Of a DNA stretch of 64,000 nucleotides, positions 18,552 to 26,581 are shown piece by piece; the stretch's first letter is position 1, and the number at the start of each line of letters is the position of its first letter. The position numbers and the translations under genes are program-made. A model generated the notes under the pieces. That model was not told the origin of the DNA, made no database searches, and saw only the letters and a list, made by a program, of their open reading frames with translations. This DNA comes from Pedobacter helvus (GTDB lineage Bacteria > Bacteroidota > Bacteroidia > Sphingobacteriales > Sphingobacteriaceae): NCBI RefSeq assembly GCF_005925325.1, contig NZ_SRMP01000001.1, positions 62,001 through 126,000 on the forward strand, read 5' to 3'.

Positions 18552-19034
18552 ATGAAATATCATTACATGAAACTATCAAACGTAAAGGAAATTCTGCCAA
18601 CACTAGAAAACGTAGAATTTCAACTAGAGAACGGAACATTTGTGCCTGAGCATTTTCACATTACCGAAGTGGGACAAATCACCAAGAACTTTATCGACTG
18701 CGGAGGGGTAATCCGTACCGAAAAGGTAGTCAATTTTCAACTATGGAATGCCAATGACTACCAGCACCGTCTAAAGCCAGCTAAGCTATTGCATATTATC
18801 AAACTTTCTGAAGATCAACTGGCTATTGAAGATGCCGAAATTGAAGTGGAATATCAAAACGAAACCATCGGTAAATACGATTTGGAATTCAATGGGAAAA
18901 ATTTTGTACTTAAAAACAAGACTACAGCTTGCTTGGCGCAAGATGCTTGTGGAGTTTCCCCTGAAAAACAAAAAATCAAATTATCAAATCTTGCTGTAAA
19001 CAATAGTTGTACCCCGGGAGGCGGTTGTTGCTAA
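18552..19034 (+). CDS. DUF6428 family protein of the ars operon, Cys-rich C-terminus
   Basis: 160 residues; the true start may be the ATG at 18567 (MKLSNVKEIL), since the first ATG is only three bases beyond the operator. The body matches the DUF6428 family found in Bacteroidetes arsenic clusters (VEFQLENGTFVPEHFHITEVG, WNANDYQHRLKPAKLL). The end has four or more Cys (TTACLAQDACGVSP and SCTPGGGCC), suited to binding As(III). I infer an arsenite chaperone or sensor accessory; this is not demonstrated. Followed after 18 bases by the arsenate reductase-like gene. Confidence 0.8.
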   Translation: MKYHYMKLSNVKEILPTLENVEFQLENGTFVPEHFHITEVGQITKNFIDCGGVIRTEKVVNFQLWNANDYQHRLKPAKLLHIIKLSEDQLAIEDAEIEVEYQNETIGKYDLEFNGKNFVLKNKTTACLAQDACGVSPEKQKIKLSNLAVNNSCTPGGGCC

Positions 19035-19052
19035 TTTTAACTAAAGAAAATC

Positions 19053-19658
19053 ATGTATCAAAAGTTAATTGAAACCATTTCAAAGCTCCCCAACGTTAAC
19101 GAAGAACGTAAAAAGATATTACAACCTTTAGCAGACTTTGTACAGCAAAAAACAAATCAAAAACAGGAAGTAAATATCAATTTTATTTGTACGCATAACT
19201 CTCGAAGAAGCCATTTATCGCAGGTTTGGGCACAGGTAGCGGCTGTCAACTACGGTTTAAGCAACGTACATTGCTATTCTGGGGGCACAGAAGAAACCGC
19301 GTTGTTTCCTAAAATAGCCGAAACATTAACTCAGCAAGGGTTTCATATCCTCAAAATTGCAGACAATAAAAATCCAATACACGCCATAAAGTACAGCGAT
19401 AATGCCCTACCTCTAATTGGCTTTTCTAAAAAATATGATAGTCCTTTTAATCCAGTCTCTGCCTTTGCAGCTGTAATGACCTGCTCACAAGCTGATGGTG
19501 GTTGCCCTTTTATTGCCGGAGCAGAAAAGAGATTACCTATCAATTTTGAAGATCCTAAAATTTCGGATGGTACAGCGGAACAAAATCAAGTATATGCTGA
19601 TAGCAGCTTACAAATAGCAGCAGAAATGTTTTATATTTTTTCAACAATTAAACTATAA
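19053..19658 (+). CDS. Low-molecular-weight phosphatase-type arsenate reductase
   Basis: 201 residues. The P-loop CTHNSRR (46-52) fits Cx5R with a following Ser, the LMW-PTP/ArsC active site. Later SQADGGCPFIAGAEKR supplies another Cys (residue about 155) that could take part in the redox relay. Larger than classical ArsC (about 130) because of an N-terminal helical segment (1-40) and a longer C-terminus, the form common in Bacteroidetes. Gene order (arsR, DUF6428, this, acr3) makes reduction of As(V) to As(III) the likely reaction. Confidence 0.87.
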   Translation: MYQKLIETISKLPNVNEERKKILQPLADFVQQKTNQKQEVNINFICTHNSRRSHLSQVWAQVAAVNYGLSNVHCYSGGTEETALFPKIAETLTQQGFHILKIADNKNPIHAIKYSDNALPLIGFSKKYDSPFNPVSAFAAVMTCSQADGGCPFIAGAEKRLPINFEDPKISDGTAEQNQVYADSSLQIAAEMFYIFSTIKL

Positions 19659-19661
19659 TTG

Positions 19662-20729
19662 ATGCAGCCGAAATTAAAGTTTCTTGACCGCTACTTAACC
19701 TTATGGATATTTCTAGCCATGGCATTAGGTATAGGGCTGGGTTATCTCTTCCCAGGTATCACAAAAGCTGCCAACGCTTTGTCTGCAGGTACCACAAACA
19801 TTCCTTTGGCAATAGGATTAATACTAATGATGTACCCGCCTCTGGCCAAGGTTGATTACTCCTTGCTACCTCATGCATTTAAGGACAAAAAGGTTATTGG
19901 CATATCTTTATTGCTCAATTGGGTTATTGGTACACTTTTGATGTTTGGCCTGGCCGTTCTGTTTTTAAGAAACGAACCAAATTACATGACCGGATTAATA
20001 TTGATAGGTTTAGCAAGGTGCATCGCAATGGTAATAGTTTGGAATGATTTGGCAAAAGGCAACAGAGAATACGCTGCACTTTTGGTAGCGCTGAATAGTA
20101 TTTTTCAAGTATTAACTTATAGCTTTCTAGTTTGGTTGTTCATTAATGTATTACCAAACAAATTAGGGTTAGCCAATTTTGATGTAAGTGTATCGATGGC
20201 TGAGGTTACCGAAAGCGTGCTAATTTATTTAGGTATTCCTTTTTTAGCAGGTTTTCTAAGCCGCTATATCCTGGTAAAGCTAAAAGGTGTAGAATGGTAT
20301 AACCGAAAATTCGCTCCAAAAATATCTCCCATTACCTTATATGCCTTACTTTTTACTATTATATTGATGTTCAGTCTTAAAGGCGATAAAATAATTGAGC
20401 TGCCAATGGATGTAATAAAAGTTGCCATCCCACTAATCATTTATTTTGTACTTATGTTTTTCGTCAGCTTTTTCATCAACAAATCTATGAAGGTTCCTTA
20501 TGATAAAAATGCATCTATTTCCTTTACAGCTACGGGAAATAACTTCGAATTAGCAATAGCAGTAGCCATAGCAGTATTTGGCATTCATTCGCCCCAAGCA
20601 TTTGTAGGCGTTATCGGTCCATTGGTTGAAGTTCCAGTATTGATATTATTAGTTAAGATAAGTTTGTGGTTGAAGAAAAAGTATTATGCGCACAGTAACA
20701 CAAAAATGGACAATAAAAATCTTGTTTAA
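19662..20729 (+). CDS. arsB: Arsenite efflux permease of the ACR3 family
   Basis: About 355 residues, ten predicted membrane helices. Diagnostic ACR3 motif [13 protein letters not shown] with its essential Cys, and [19 protein letters not shown] near the C-terminus. It exports As(III) driven by the proton gradient. The ATG at 19662 follows the reductase stop by three bases; a TTG directly before it is unlikely to be the start. The coding end (MDNKNLV) forms the left arm of the operon terminator. Often named acr3 or arsB. Confidence 0.94.
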   Translation: MQPKLKFLDRYLTLWIFLAMALGIGLGYLFPGITKAANALSAGTTNIPLAIGLILMMYPPLAKVDYSLLPHAFKDKKVIGISLLLNWVIGTLLMFGLAVLFLRNEPNYMTGLILIGLARCIAMVIVWNDLAKGNREYAALLVALNSIFQVLTYSFLVWLFINVLPNKLGLANFDVSVSMAEVTESVLIYLGIPFLAGFLSRYILVKLKGVEWYNRKFAPKISPITLYALLFTIILMFSLKGDKIIELPMDVIKVAIPLIIYFVLMFFVSFFINKSMKVPYDKNASISFTATGNNFELAIAVAIAVFGIHSPQAFVGVIGPLVEVPVLILLVKISLWLKKKYYAHSNTKMDNKNLV

Positions 20730-20755
20730 AATTTAAGCAAGATTTTTATTGTCCA
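20707..20755. terminator. Perfect 18-bp hairpin ending the ars operon
   Basis: TGGACAATAAAAATCTTG (20707-20724) is perfectly complementary to 20738-20755, across a 13-base AT-rich loop holding the acr3 stop codon. The arms contain A5 and T5 tracts, so it may stop transcription from both sides; a convergent gene ends at 20833. Confidence 0.8.
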
Positions 20756-20832
20756 TTCACTTTTCTATTTAAGTTGTAAATCTTGATGGTTGATACTTGT
20801 TGGCTTTGCCAATTATCATAACAGCAAGCAAC

Positions 20833-21789
20833 TTATCCATTTTCTGCATTTTTCTTAATGTGCTTTAATACACGTAGGTGTATTTTGTGAATGATATATT
20901 CACTCCAGCCTTGCCAATAAAAAGCTGGTTTAATGTTATGATAATACCAGGTAGTACCTTCTAACAACGTATTCCCATTTGGTAATTTAGTAAGTTTAAA
21001 CTGTCCGTTTTTAGACACGAAGTAATCATGCAAATGCGGCGCATCAATATCCCAAAAACTAATTTCTTTCATAGGTGCAGGCTGTTCTAACACATCAAAT
21101 TTTAGTAGCGTAGGCTCATTCCAAACAGTAATAGGCTCTACAAAACTACCCGTAGTAAAATTACAATACCTTATAGCTCCTACACCAACACCATCTACTT
21201 TTGCATTAATAGGATAAGCTATCCCTGTTTTAAAAATAAATTCTTTTGGAGCTTCCAATTGCGGAAACTCAACTACATTTTTCCAAACGGTAGCTAAATC
21301 AGCTTTAATTTCTATTGAGGTAACAACGGAATTCAAAGCAGGCTTAATGTCCTTTTCTACAAACGCGGTTGTAGGAATAAAACCCAGAAAGATTAGTACA
21401 AGTAATGGCGAGCGTTTCGTACCTTTTTTTACTATCGAAAAACCAATCAAACTTCCTAGCCAGGCAAATAAAATACCTAACGGAGCGGCCATAGCAATAC
21501 ATATTAAACCTTCAATAGCAAAAAACAACAAACCGATAGTAAAGATAAATAGTGTTAGCAGCCCCATTTGCCAAGCTTCTCTCTTAGTAACCTCCCTTTT
21601 TAAGCCGTATAAAACGGCAGGACATGCGCCCATAAAAAAGGGCGTTAAAACAAACAAGGCAATACCGTATTCGCCAATTAGATAGATACCTACAAGTGTT
21701 AAAAGCATCGAGATGATGACCGTAGTTGCTATAGCGATCCATTTTCGTTGCTTATCACTATCTGGCAATTTTTCAATTAACCTATTCAT
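20833..21789 (-). CDS. Membrane protein with C-terminal SRPBCC domain
   Basis: 318 residues. Four predicted helices in residues 18-145 (WIAIATTVIISMLLTLVGIY, YGIALFVLTPFFMG and two more, plus LLVLIFLGFIPTTAF), then a soluble START-like domain from about 160 (VVTSIEIKADLATVWKNVVE to the end). Last gene of a minus-strand unit led by a GbsR/MarR-type regulator. The neighbour is a TIGR01777 oxidoreductase; in other bacteria SRPBCC and TIGR01777 domains occur fused, which suggests that these two products cooperate. Confidence 0.75.
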   Translation of the reverse strand: MNRLIEKLPDSDKQRKWIAIATTVIISMLLTLVGIYLIGEYGIALFVLTPFFMGACPAVLYGLKREVTKREAWQMGLLTLFIFTIGLLFFAIEGLICIAMAAPLGILFAWLGSLIGFSIVKKGTKRSPLLVLIFLGFIPTTAFVEKDIKPALNSVVTSIEIKADLATVWKNVVEFPQLEAPKEFIFKTGIAYPINAKVDGVGVGAIRYCNFTTGSFVEPITVWNEPTLLKFDVLEQPAPMKEISFWDIDAPHLHDYFVSKNGQFKLTKLPNGNTLLEGTTWYYHNIKPAFYWQGWSEYIIHKIHLRVLKHIKKNAENG

Positions 21790-21806
21790 GGTTATAAATT
21801 TTTAAT

Positions 21807-22709
21807 TTAATCTTTCAAAATATTCGCCAACGCCTTGTCAATTACTGGAAACTTAAATTGATAACCAGCTTCCACCAATTTTTCGGGAACTACCCATCTA
21901 CTTTTTAGAATAAGCTCTGTTTCTGTACCAATAAATACCGCACCCATTTTTAGCATCCACTCTGGAGACGGCAGGCCAACCTTAACTCCCATCTCTTTTC
22001 TCAACGCTTTCATCAAAGTAGCATTATCAATAGGATTTGGAGAAGAACAATTAAAAACACCGCTTAGGTTTTCTTGACTTTGCAAAAATAGGACAATGTC
22101 AAATAGGTCTTCTAAATGTATCCAGCTAAACATTTGCTTGCCACTGCCCTGTTTACCACCCAAACCGAAACGCACCAAATTTACAAATGGTTTCATCACT
22201 CCACCCCCAGCACCTAACACAATTGCCATTCGTAGTGCGATTTGCCTTGTATGCGGCAAATTAAAATCAAAAAAAGCTTGCTCCCACTTGGTAGCTACAT
22301 TTACGGAAAATCCACTTCCAATTTCGCCATAATTTTCGGTCATTGGTCTATCCATTGCATGTCTATAAATGGTGGCAGTGCTAGAATTAATCCAAATTCT
22401 TGGCGGACGATTACATTTTATAATCGCATTACCTAAAGCAATTGTGGTTGCTATTCTAGAACGTAAGATTTCATCCTTGTTAGCTTGATTATATCTACAA
22501 TTAACAGACTTTCCAGCTAAATTGATCAACATCTCTGCGTCGTCTAAGGCTTCTTCAATTTCTTCATGGTTATCCCATTGAATGTGTGCATTATTCCTTG
22601 AAATAATCACTACCTGATATCCTAATGCTTTAAACTGCTCGCTGAAATATTTTCCTACAAAGCCAGTTCCTCCAGCTAAAACGATCTTCTTATTTCGATG
22701 AGTTTCCAT
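21807..22709 (-). CDS. TIGR01777 family NAD(P)-dependent oxidoreductase (YfcH-like)
   Basis: 300 residues, extended SDR fold. The nucleotide-binding GGTGFVG (residues 14-20) lies near the N-terminus; AEMLINLAGKSVNCRYN, INSSTATIYRHAMD and the C-terminal SRWVVPEKLVEAGYQFKFP are typical of TIGR01777. In the family's Tyr position the chain reads TATIYR. Function of the family is unknown. Seventeen bases from the SRPBCC membrane protein and ten from the small membrane protein upstream, so one operon. Confidence 0.9.
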   Translation of the reverse strand: METHRNKKIVLAGGTGFVGKYFSEQFKALGYQVVIISRNNAHIQWDNHEEIEEALDDAEMLINLAGKSVNCRYNQANKDEILRSRIATTIALGNAIIKCNRPPRIWINSSTATIYRHAMDRPMTENYGEIGSGFSVNVATKWEQAFFDFNLPHTRQIALRMAIVLGAGGGVMKPFVNLVRFGLGGKQGSGKQMFSWIHLEDLFDIVLFLQSQENLSGVFNCSSPNPIDNATLMKALRKEMGVKVGLPSPEWMLKMGAVFIGTETELILKSRWVVPEKLVEAGYQFKFPVIDKALANILKD

Positions 22710-22719
22710 AACGATACAA

Positions 22720-23118
22720 TTATTGTCCTGTAAATCTTGGAGGTTGAGGGGTTATTGGTCTCAAACCTTCTTTAGCTTTTCTCTTACCTCTAAAGAAAAA
22801 ATAGAGATTGATAAATAGCATTAACCCTAGATAGATAGCGAAACTTCCAATCTTATAACTCAAAGCCTCTACTAATTCTTGGTAATTGTTATTATATAAA
22901 TTCATCTTCAAAATCATTAATGCAAAGCCGACGTTAAGTAAGTAAAAGCCTGTTTCGAAAAGCTTATTGGTTGCAAGGGCAATTTCTTCCCTACCCTTAA
23001 AAATATCCAACATGTAAATCTTGCTGTTTCTAAAAAGTGTTCTAGAAACATAAAGCGTAAGTAATAAAGCAATTGGTAAATAAACTGCATAGCCGATGAG
23101 AATTTTTGTAGTGTCCAT
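22720..23118 (-). CDS. Small four-helix membrane protein A, unknown function
   Basis: 132 residues, about three or four predicted helices (ILIGYAVYLPIALLLTLYVS, GFYLLNVGFALMILKMNL, GSFAIYLGLMLFINLYFFF). It ends in a basic tail (RGKRKAKEGLRP). It resembles the next upstream gene: RTLFRNSKIYMLDIFKGRE against KICYRNGNVFVSELIPGH, and NKLFETGFYLLNVGFA against NKSLLIGYYLVNIGYC, so the two are tandem paralogues. I do not recognise a named family. Confidence 0.65.
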   Translation of the reverse strand: MDTTKILIGYAVYLPIALLLTLYVSRTLFRNSKIYMLDIFKGREEIALATNKLFETGFYLLNVGFALMILKMNLYNNNYQELVEALSYKIGSFAIYLGLMLFINLYFFFRGKRKAKEGLRPITPQPPRFTGQ

Positions 23119-23129
23119 GATGTTTAAAT

Positions 23130-23486
23130 TTATTGTTGTTTAATTAATTTGTGAATTTGCGTAACCAAAACATAGATATTGAGATAATGTAAACCTGATA
23201 GGATGATGATAATACCCGCCATCTTAGTTGCAATAACCTCTACCAACGTCGGCATGGAACTGATGAGTTGCCAAAAAGATAGGTTTACCGCACAATAACC
23301 AATATTCACCAAGTAATAACCAATTAATAAACTTTTATTGATTTGCTGGCAAAGTTCTAAATGTCCTGGTATCAGCTCTGATACAAACACATTTCCATTT
23401 CTATAACAGATTTTTCCAACAACTAAAATGATGAAAACCATTAACCCAATAAAAACGAAGTAGCCAATTAAATTTAAGTTCATCAT
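23130..23486 (-). CDS. Small four-helix membrane protein B, paralogue of protein A
   Basis: About 119 residues beginning MMNLNLIGYFVFIGLMVF. A longer form from an ATG at 23513 would add nine residues (LKLIIIIIM) encoded by an ATT-repeat, and its start would overlap a palindrome that may be an operator, so I prefer the internal start. Helices and the NK-L--GYYLVNIGY motif match the next gene. Probably a heteromeric membrane pair in the GbsR-controlled operon. Confidence 0.62.
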   Translation of the reverse strand: MMNLNLIGYFVFIGLMVFIILVVGKICYRNGNVFVSELIPGHLELCQQINKSLLIGYYLVNIGYCAVNLSFWQLISSMPTLVEVIATKMAGIIIILSGLHYLNIYVLVTQIHKLIKQQ

Positions 23487-23511
23487 AATAATTATTATTA
23501 TTAGTTTTAAC

Positions 23512-23531
23512 ATTTCAGAAAATATTGAAAT
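23512..23531. promoter_or_regulatory. Candidate second GbsR operator
   Basis: ATTTCA (23512-23517), eight bases, TGAAAT (23526-23531) is an inverted repeat with TTTCA/TGAAA half-sites like those of the larger palindrome upstream of the regulator gene. It lies between the regulator and the membrane-protein genes. Confidence 0.4.
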
Positions 23532-23550
23532 TTTAAAATATAAAAATAGC

Positions 23551-24054
23551 CTATCTCAAGATTTTCATCATCAACTTACCCAACCAATTATCTTTATACT
23601 CAGTCACTTTATCAATCATTTCGTCTGCCTTTAAAACAAAATCGTAGAGCTTTTTAGTTTGTGCTACAAAATGTTTTGCTTCTTCGGAAGTATCTCCTTC
23701 TACTGCGCTTACTTCCTTTAGTACTTTTAAAGCTGGTTTGATTTCGCGTTTACTCCTCTCCTTTGCAATTTTTGTAGCTAACTCGTCTAAATCTTTCTCT
23801 GCAATAAAAAATTCCCTACGTTCTCCTGGTTTATTAGCCTTGTAAACAATTCCCCAGTCCATTAAACCACGCAGGTTCATACTGGCGTTTCCTCTAGAAA
23901 TTTGCAGCTCCTGCATGATATCTTCCATAGAAACTGGCTCCTTAGAAACCATTAACAAAGCGTGTATTTGAGCCATCGTTTTATTGATGCCCCATTGAGA
24001 GCCTAAGGCACCCCAAGTTTGTACAAATTTATTTTTCGCTTCGTCGAATTGCAT
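23551..24054 (-). CDS. GbsR/MarR-type transcriptional regulator
   Basis: 167 residues from the ATG at 24054; two further codons upstream would need a TTG start and run into the promoter box. Winged-helix region: GINKTMAQIHALLMVSKEPVSMEDIMQELQISRGNASMNLRGLMDWGIVYK, shown here by its parts ISRGNASMNLRGL (recognition helix) and RREFFIAE (wing). The C-terminal half is helical and likely dimerises. GbsR proteins often respond to osmolytes or choline; the ligand here is unknown. It leads the five-gene unit down to 20833. Confidence 0.85.
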   Translation of the reverse strand: MQFDEAKNKFVQTWGALGSQWGINKTMAQIHALLMVSKEPVSMEDIMQELQISRGNASMNLRGLMDWGIVYKANKPGERREFFIAEKDLDELATKIAKERSKREIKPALKVLKEVSAVEGDTSEEAKHFVAQTKKLYDFVLKADEMIDKVTEYKDNWLGKLMMKILR

Positions 24055-24057
24055 AAT

Positions 24058-24103
24058 CAAAGATAGAAATAGTTTTCAAACTTTCAAAAATAATTGAAAG
24101 TTT
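24058..24103 (-). promoter_or_regulatory. GbsR-type gene promoter with a 10-bp palindromic operator
   Basis: On the minus strand TTTG (24088-24085), 19 bases, TATCTTTG (24065-24058) is a full-consensus promoter whose box ends three bases before the ATG. AAACTTTCAA (24078-24087) and TTGAAAGTTT (24094-24103) form a perfect inverted repeat over the -33 element, an ideal place for autorepression. Confidence 0.7.
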
Positions 24104-24229
24104 TTTTTTTATTTGATTAACTACACCATTTCTAATACGCTTAGTATTAAGAAAGAAAACTTTAGTTAAATATTCAATTTAACTAAACTCTATTGTTAAA
24201 TCGTTGTTATGTAAATAATTCAACAATGT

Positions 24230-24237
24230 TATATTTG
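24230..24237 (+). promoter_or_regulatory. -7 box TATATTTG before the receiver gene
   Basis: TATATTTG fits TAnnTTTG exactly and ends five bases before the ATG at 24243. Transcription is predicted to begin at or within one base of the start codon. TTG at 24204-24206 is a loosely spaced -33 candidate. Confidence 0.5.
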
Positions 24238-24242
24238 CGGTT

Positions 24243-24629
24243 ATGAAAAGAATTATTGTAGTAGATGACGACGAAGAAGTTTTAGATACGATTGAACTTG
24301 TTCTTGAGATTGGAGGGTATGAAGTTGAACCTCTTACCAGTGCAGAAGGAATTCATGAAACTGTAAATAGCTTTAACCCAGATCTAATTATTTTAGATAT
24401 TGTATTGGGAAAAATTGATGGTCGTACGATTTGCAACGAAATCAAAACCAACCCAAAAACCAAACATATTCCTATTTTAATGATGTCTGGTCTTTACAAG
24501 GCTGATGAAATTAATACTTTGGAAACACCACCTGATGACTTTATGCCAAAGCCATTTAAAATGGATGTCTTGCTAGAAAAAATTGAAGCCTTAATCAGCA
24601 AAAAAGCCATTAGACATAATATCAATTAA
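24243..24629 (+). CDS. Stand-alone response-regulator receiver domain
   Basis: 128 residues, receiver only. Acidic pocket DDD (8-10), phospho-acceptor Asp52 in LIILDIVLG, Ser82 at the Thr/Ser switch and Lys103 in the conserved KPF. No output domain and no histidine kinase nearby, so it acts through protein contact or as a phosphorelay sink. Its stop abuts the stop of the convergent DUF1456 gene without a spacer. Confidence 0.92.
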   Translation: MKRIIVVDDDEEVLDTIELVLEIGGYEVEPLTSAEGIHETVNSFNPDLIILDIVLGKIDGRTICNEIKTNPKTKHIPILMMSGLYKADEINTLETPPDDFMPKPFKMDVLLEKIEALISKKAIRHNIN

Positions 24630-24857
24630 CTATTTTTCTTCTCTAGGGCCACGTTTGTAGATCACTAATCCGTTTAGGAAATTCCTAAGAATTTGGTCTC
24701 CACATTTTTTAAAGTTTGGGTGGTCTTCTTTTCTGAAGATATCGCCCAACTCACTTTTTGTTACCGTAAAATTTACCAATTTACAGATCTCAATAATTTG
24801 GTCTGTATTTAATGATAGTGCTACTCTTAATTTTTTGATTATTTCGTTATTGCTCAT
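24630..24857 (-). CDS. DUF1456 family protein, single-domain form
   Basis: 75 residues matching one DUF1456 repeat (NNEIIKKLRVALSLNTDQII, then SELGDIFRKEDHPNFKKCGD and LRNFLNGLVIYKRG). E. coli YehS has two such repeats in about 150 residues; this resembles the second one and is complete at both ends, so it is a natural short form and not a truncation. Function unknown. Confidence 0.82.
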   Translation of the reverse strand: MSNNEIIKKLRVALSLNTDQIIEICKLVNFTVTKSELGDIFRKEDHPNFKKCGDQILRNFLNGLVIYKRGPREEK

Positions 24858-24865
24858 ATTTTTTT

Positions 24866-24976
24866 TAGTTCATTGGTTAAATAGCTCATTAGTTTATTGG
24901 GCTAATTGGTTATTCGGTTAATCACAACAACGCCTTTTTGATCATTGGAATTTGATTAATTGGTTATTGATAACTG
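24866..24976. repeat. Degenerate ATTGGTTA repeats
   Basis: The gap between the DUF1456 gene and the helicase gene holds ATTGGTTA at about 24873, 24905 and 24958, with TCATTAG and TTATTGG variants. This is low-complexity intergenic sequence of a kind often seen in Pedobacter-like genomes. No promoter or ORF is seen. Confidence 0.45.
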
Positions 24977-24995
24977 ATACCTAAAGATTAATCCC

Positions 24996-26303
24996 CTAAT
25001 TCGCTATTTCTACTTTTATTTTCCTACCCTTCATTTTTTGTCCAGATAGTTTATGAATTAGCTGCGGCGCTAATTTACGCTTTACTGCGGCATAAGCACT
25101 TAAATCTTTTACTTCTATTAACCCCAAATCTTCTTTTGCCAGCCCGCCAACTTTTAAAAGGAAACCTACGATGTCAATTTTATTGATCTTATCCTTCTTC
25201 CCTGCCGCCAAATAAATAGTTTGCCACTCACTATCGGGAGGGGTTTGATAGTGTCCATCTAATTTTTCGATTTCGATATCATCATCTAAATATGGAAAAG
25301 CCTCATCTTCTGCAAAAATTAAATAGGCGGTTCCCTTGGCATTCATTCTTGCGGTACGTCCATTACGATGCACAAAAGCATCTTTAGTATAAGGTAATTG
25401 GTAATGAATGATAAATTCTACCTCGGGAATATCTAAACCTCTCGCAGCCAAATCTGTTGTGATCAAAATCTTTACGCTACCATTTCTAAATTTAAGTAAG
25501 GCTCGTTCTCTATCTTCCTGCTCCATCCCACCGTGAAAAATATCGTGAACCAAATCCTGATCTATCAACAAATCGCTAATTCTATCTACAGTCTCACGGT
25601 GGTTACAGAAAATCAGCATTGAATGATCACCTATTTTACAGATCAACTTAAATAATGTCTCCAGTTTTTCTTCTGCAAGTGTGTCCAATTTTTTCAGTTT
25701 CAAATTTGGCACAACTTCTTGCTGCCCTAAAAAGTTAACGGTTTCATGAGTTTTAATACCTGTAAATTCTGGCAACTCAGGCATTGTAGTAGCAGAAGTT
25801 AAAATTCGTTGTTTTAATGAATATAAGCTTCCAATAATGAAAGACATGTCTTCAGTAAAGCCAAACTCTAATGATTTATCAAATTCGTCTAATACCAAAG
25901 TGGTGATGGTACTTTCATCAAAATTTTGGTCGCGTAAATGAAAGGCGATACGACCAGGGGTACCAATCAATACTGCAGGTGGTTCAATTAATGTATTTCT
26001 TTCCACCTTTACCGAGTGACCTCCGTAGCAGCAAGTTACTTTGTAACCTGTAGCCATTTGCTTAAAAACCTGTTCTATCTGTAAACCAAGTTCTCTTGAC
26101 GGTACCAAAACCAAACATTGTACACCCTTGGTTTCTTTATTCAAATTGCGAAGAACAGGAATAAGAAAAGCTAACGTTTTACCAGAACCTGTTGGCGCCA
26201 ACACTACCAAGTCATTGCCAGATTTAGCTTTAGCGGCAACTTCTTCCTGTAATGGATTGATTTGCTTTATTTTAAGGTTTGAGAGCAGTTTTTGCAGTTC
26301 CAT
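24996..26303 (-). CDS. DEAD-box-like RNA helicase with DEFD motif and DbpA-type C-terminus
   Basis: 435 residues. Motif I APTGSGKT (36-43), motif II is DEFD (139-142) instead of DEAD, motif III SAT (170-172), motif VI HRNGRTAR. The last 75 residues (INKIDIVGFLLKVGGLAKED, RKIKVEIAN) are a DbpA-type RNA-binding domain. A role in ribosome assembly or RNA remodelling is likely from the C-terminal domain. DEFD keeps the two acids and so should remain active. Single gene, with a promoter box five bases from its ATG. Confidence 0.9.
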   Translation of the reverse strand: MELQKLLSNLKIKQINPLQEEVAAKAKSGNDLVVLAPTGSGKTLAFLIPVLRNLNKETKGVQCLVLVPSRELGLQIEQVFKQMATGYKVTCCYGGHSVKVERNTLIEPPAVLIGTPGRIAFHLRDQNFDESTITTLVLDEFDKSLEFGFTEDMSFIIGSLYSLKQRILTSATTMPELPEFTGIKTHETVNFLGQQEVVPNLKLKKLDTLAEEKLETLFKLICKIGDHSMLIFCNHRETVDRISDLLIDQDLVHDIFHGGMEQEDRERALLKFRNGSVKILITTDLAARGLDIPEVEFIIHYQLPYTKDAFVHRNGRTARMNAKGTAYLIFAEDEAFPYLDDDIEIEKLDGHYQTPPDSEWQTIYLAAGKKDKINKIDIVGFLLKVGGLAKEDLGLIEVKDLSAYAAVKRKLAPQLIHKLSGQKMKGRKIKVEIAN

Positions 26304-26307
26304 ACAG

Positions 26308-26315
26308 CAAAGTTA
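26308..26315 (-). promoter_or_regulatory. -7 box TAACTTTG of the helicase gene
   Basis: TAACTTTG on the minus strand ends five bases before the A of the ATG (26303). The same spacing separates the rnpB box from the rnpB 5' end, so a leaderless mRNA is predicted. No clear -33 element. Confidence 0.45.
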
Positions 26316-26316
26316 A

Positions 26317-26352
26317 CAGTTTTCATTTCGCAGTTTTCATTTCGCAGTTTTT
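26317..26352. repeat. Short tandem repeat CAGTTTTCATTTCG x2
   Basis: CAGTTTTCATTTCG occurs at 26317-26330 and again at 26331-26344, followed by a partial third unit. It occupies the -33 region of the helicase gene. The rest of 26353-26581 is AT-rich with no ORF. Confidence 0.6.
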
Positions 26353-26581
26353 AATTTTCAGTTCCCATTAGCCAATTTACAGACAAATAGTTAGGCAATT
26401 ATCGTTTATGCAATTAATCAGGCTAACTACAATTATCACATTCAAAACAGAAAACAAGCATAACCTGTTGATAAACAAATAAATGTTAGCAAATAAACAA
26501 TATTACAATAAAGAAACCTTAACAATAAAGTCTTAATTTTAAGAAACCTGATTAAGGGTTTGCTTTACATATTTATAACTT

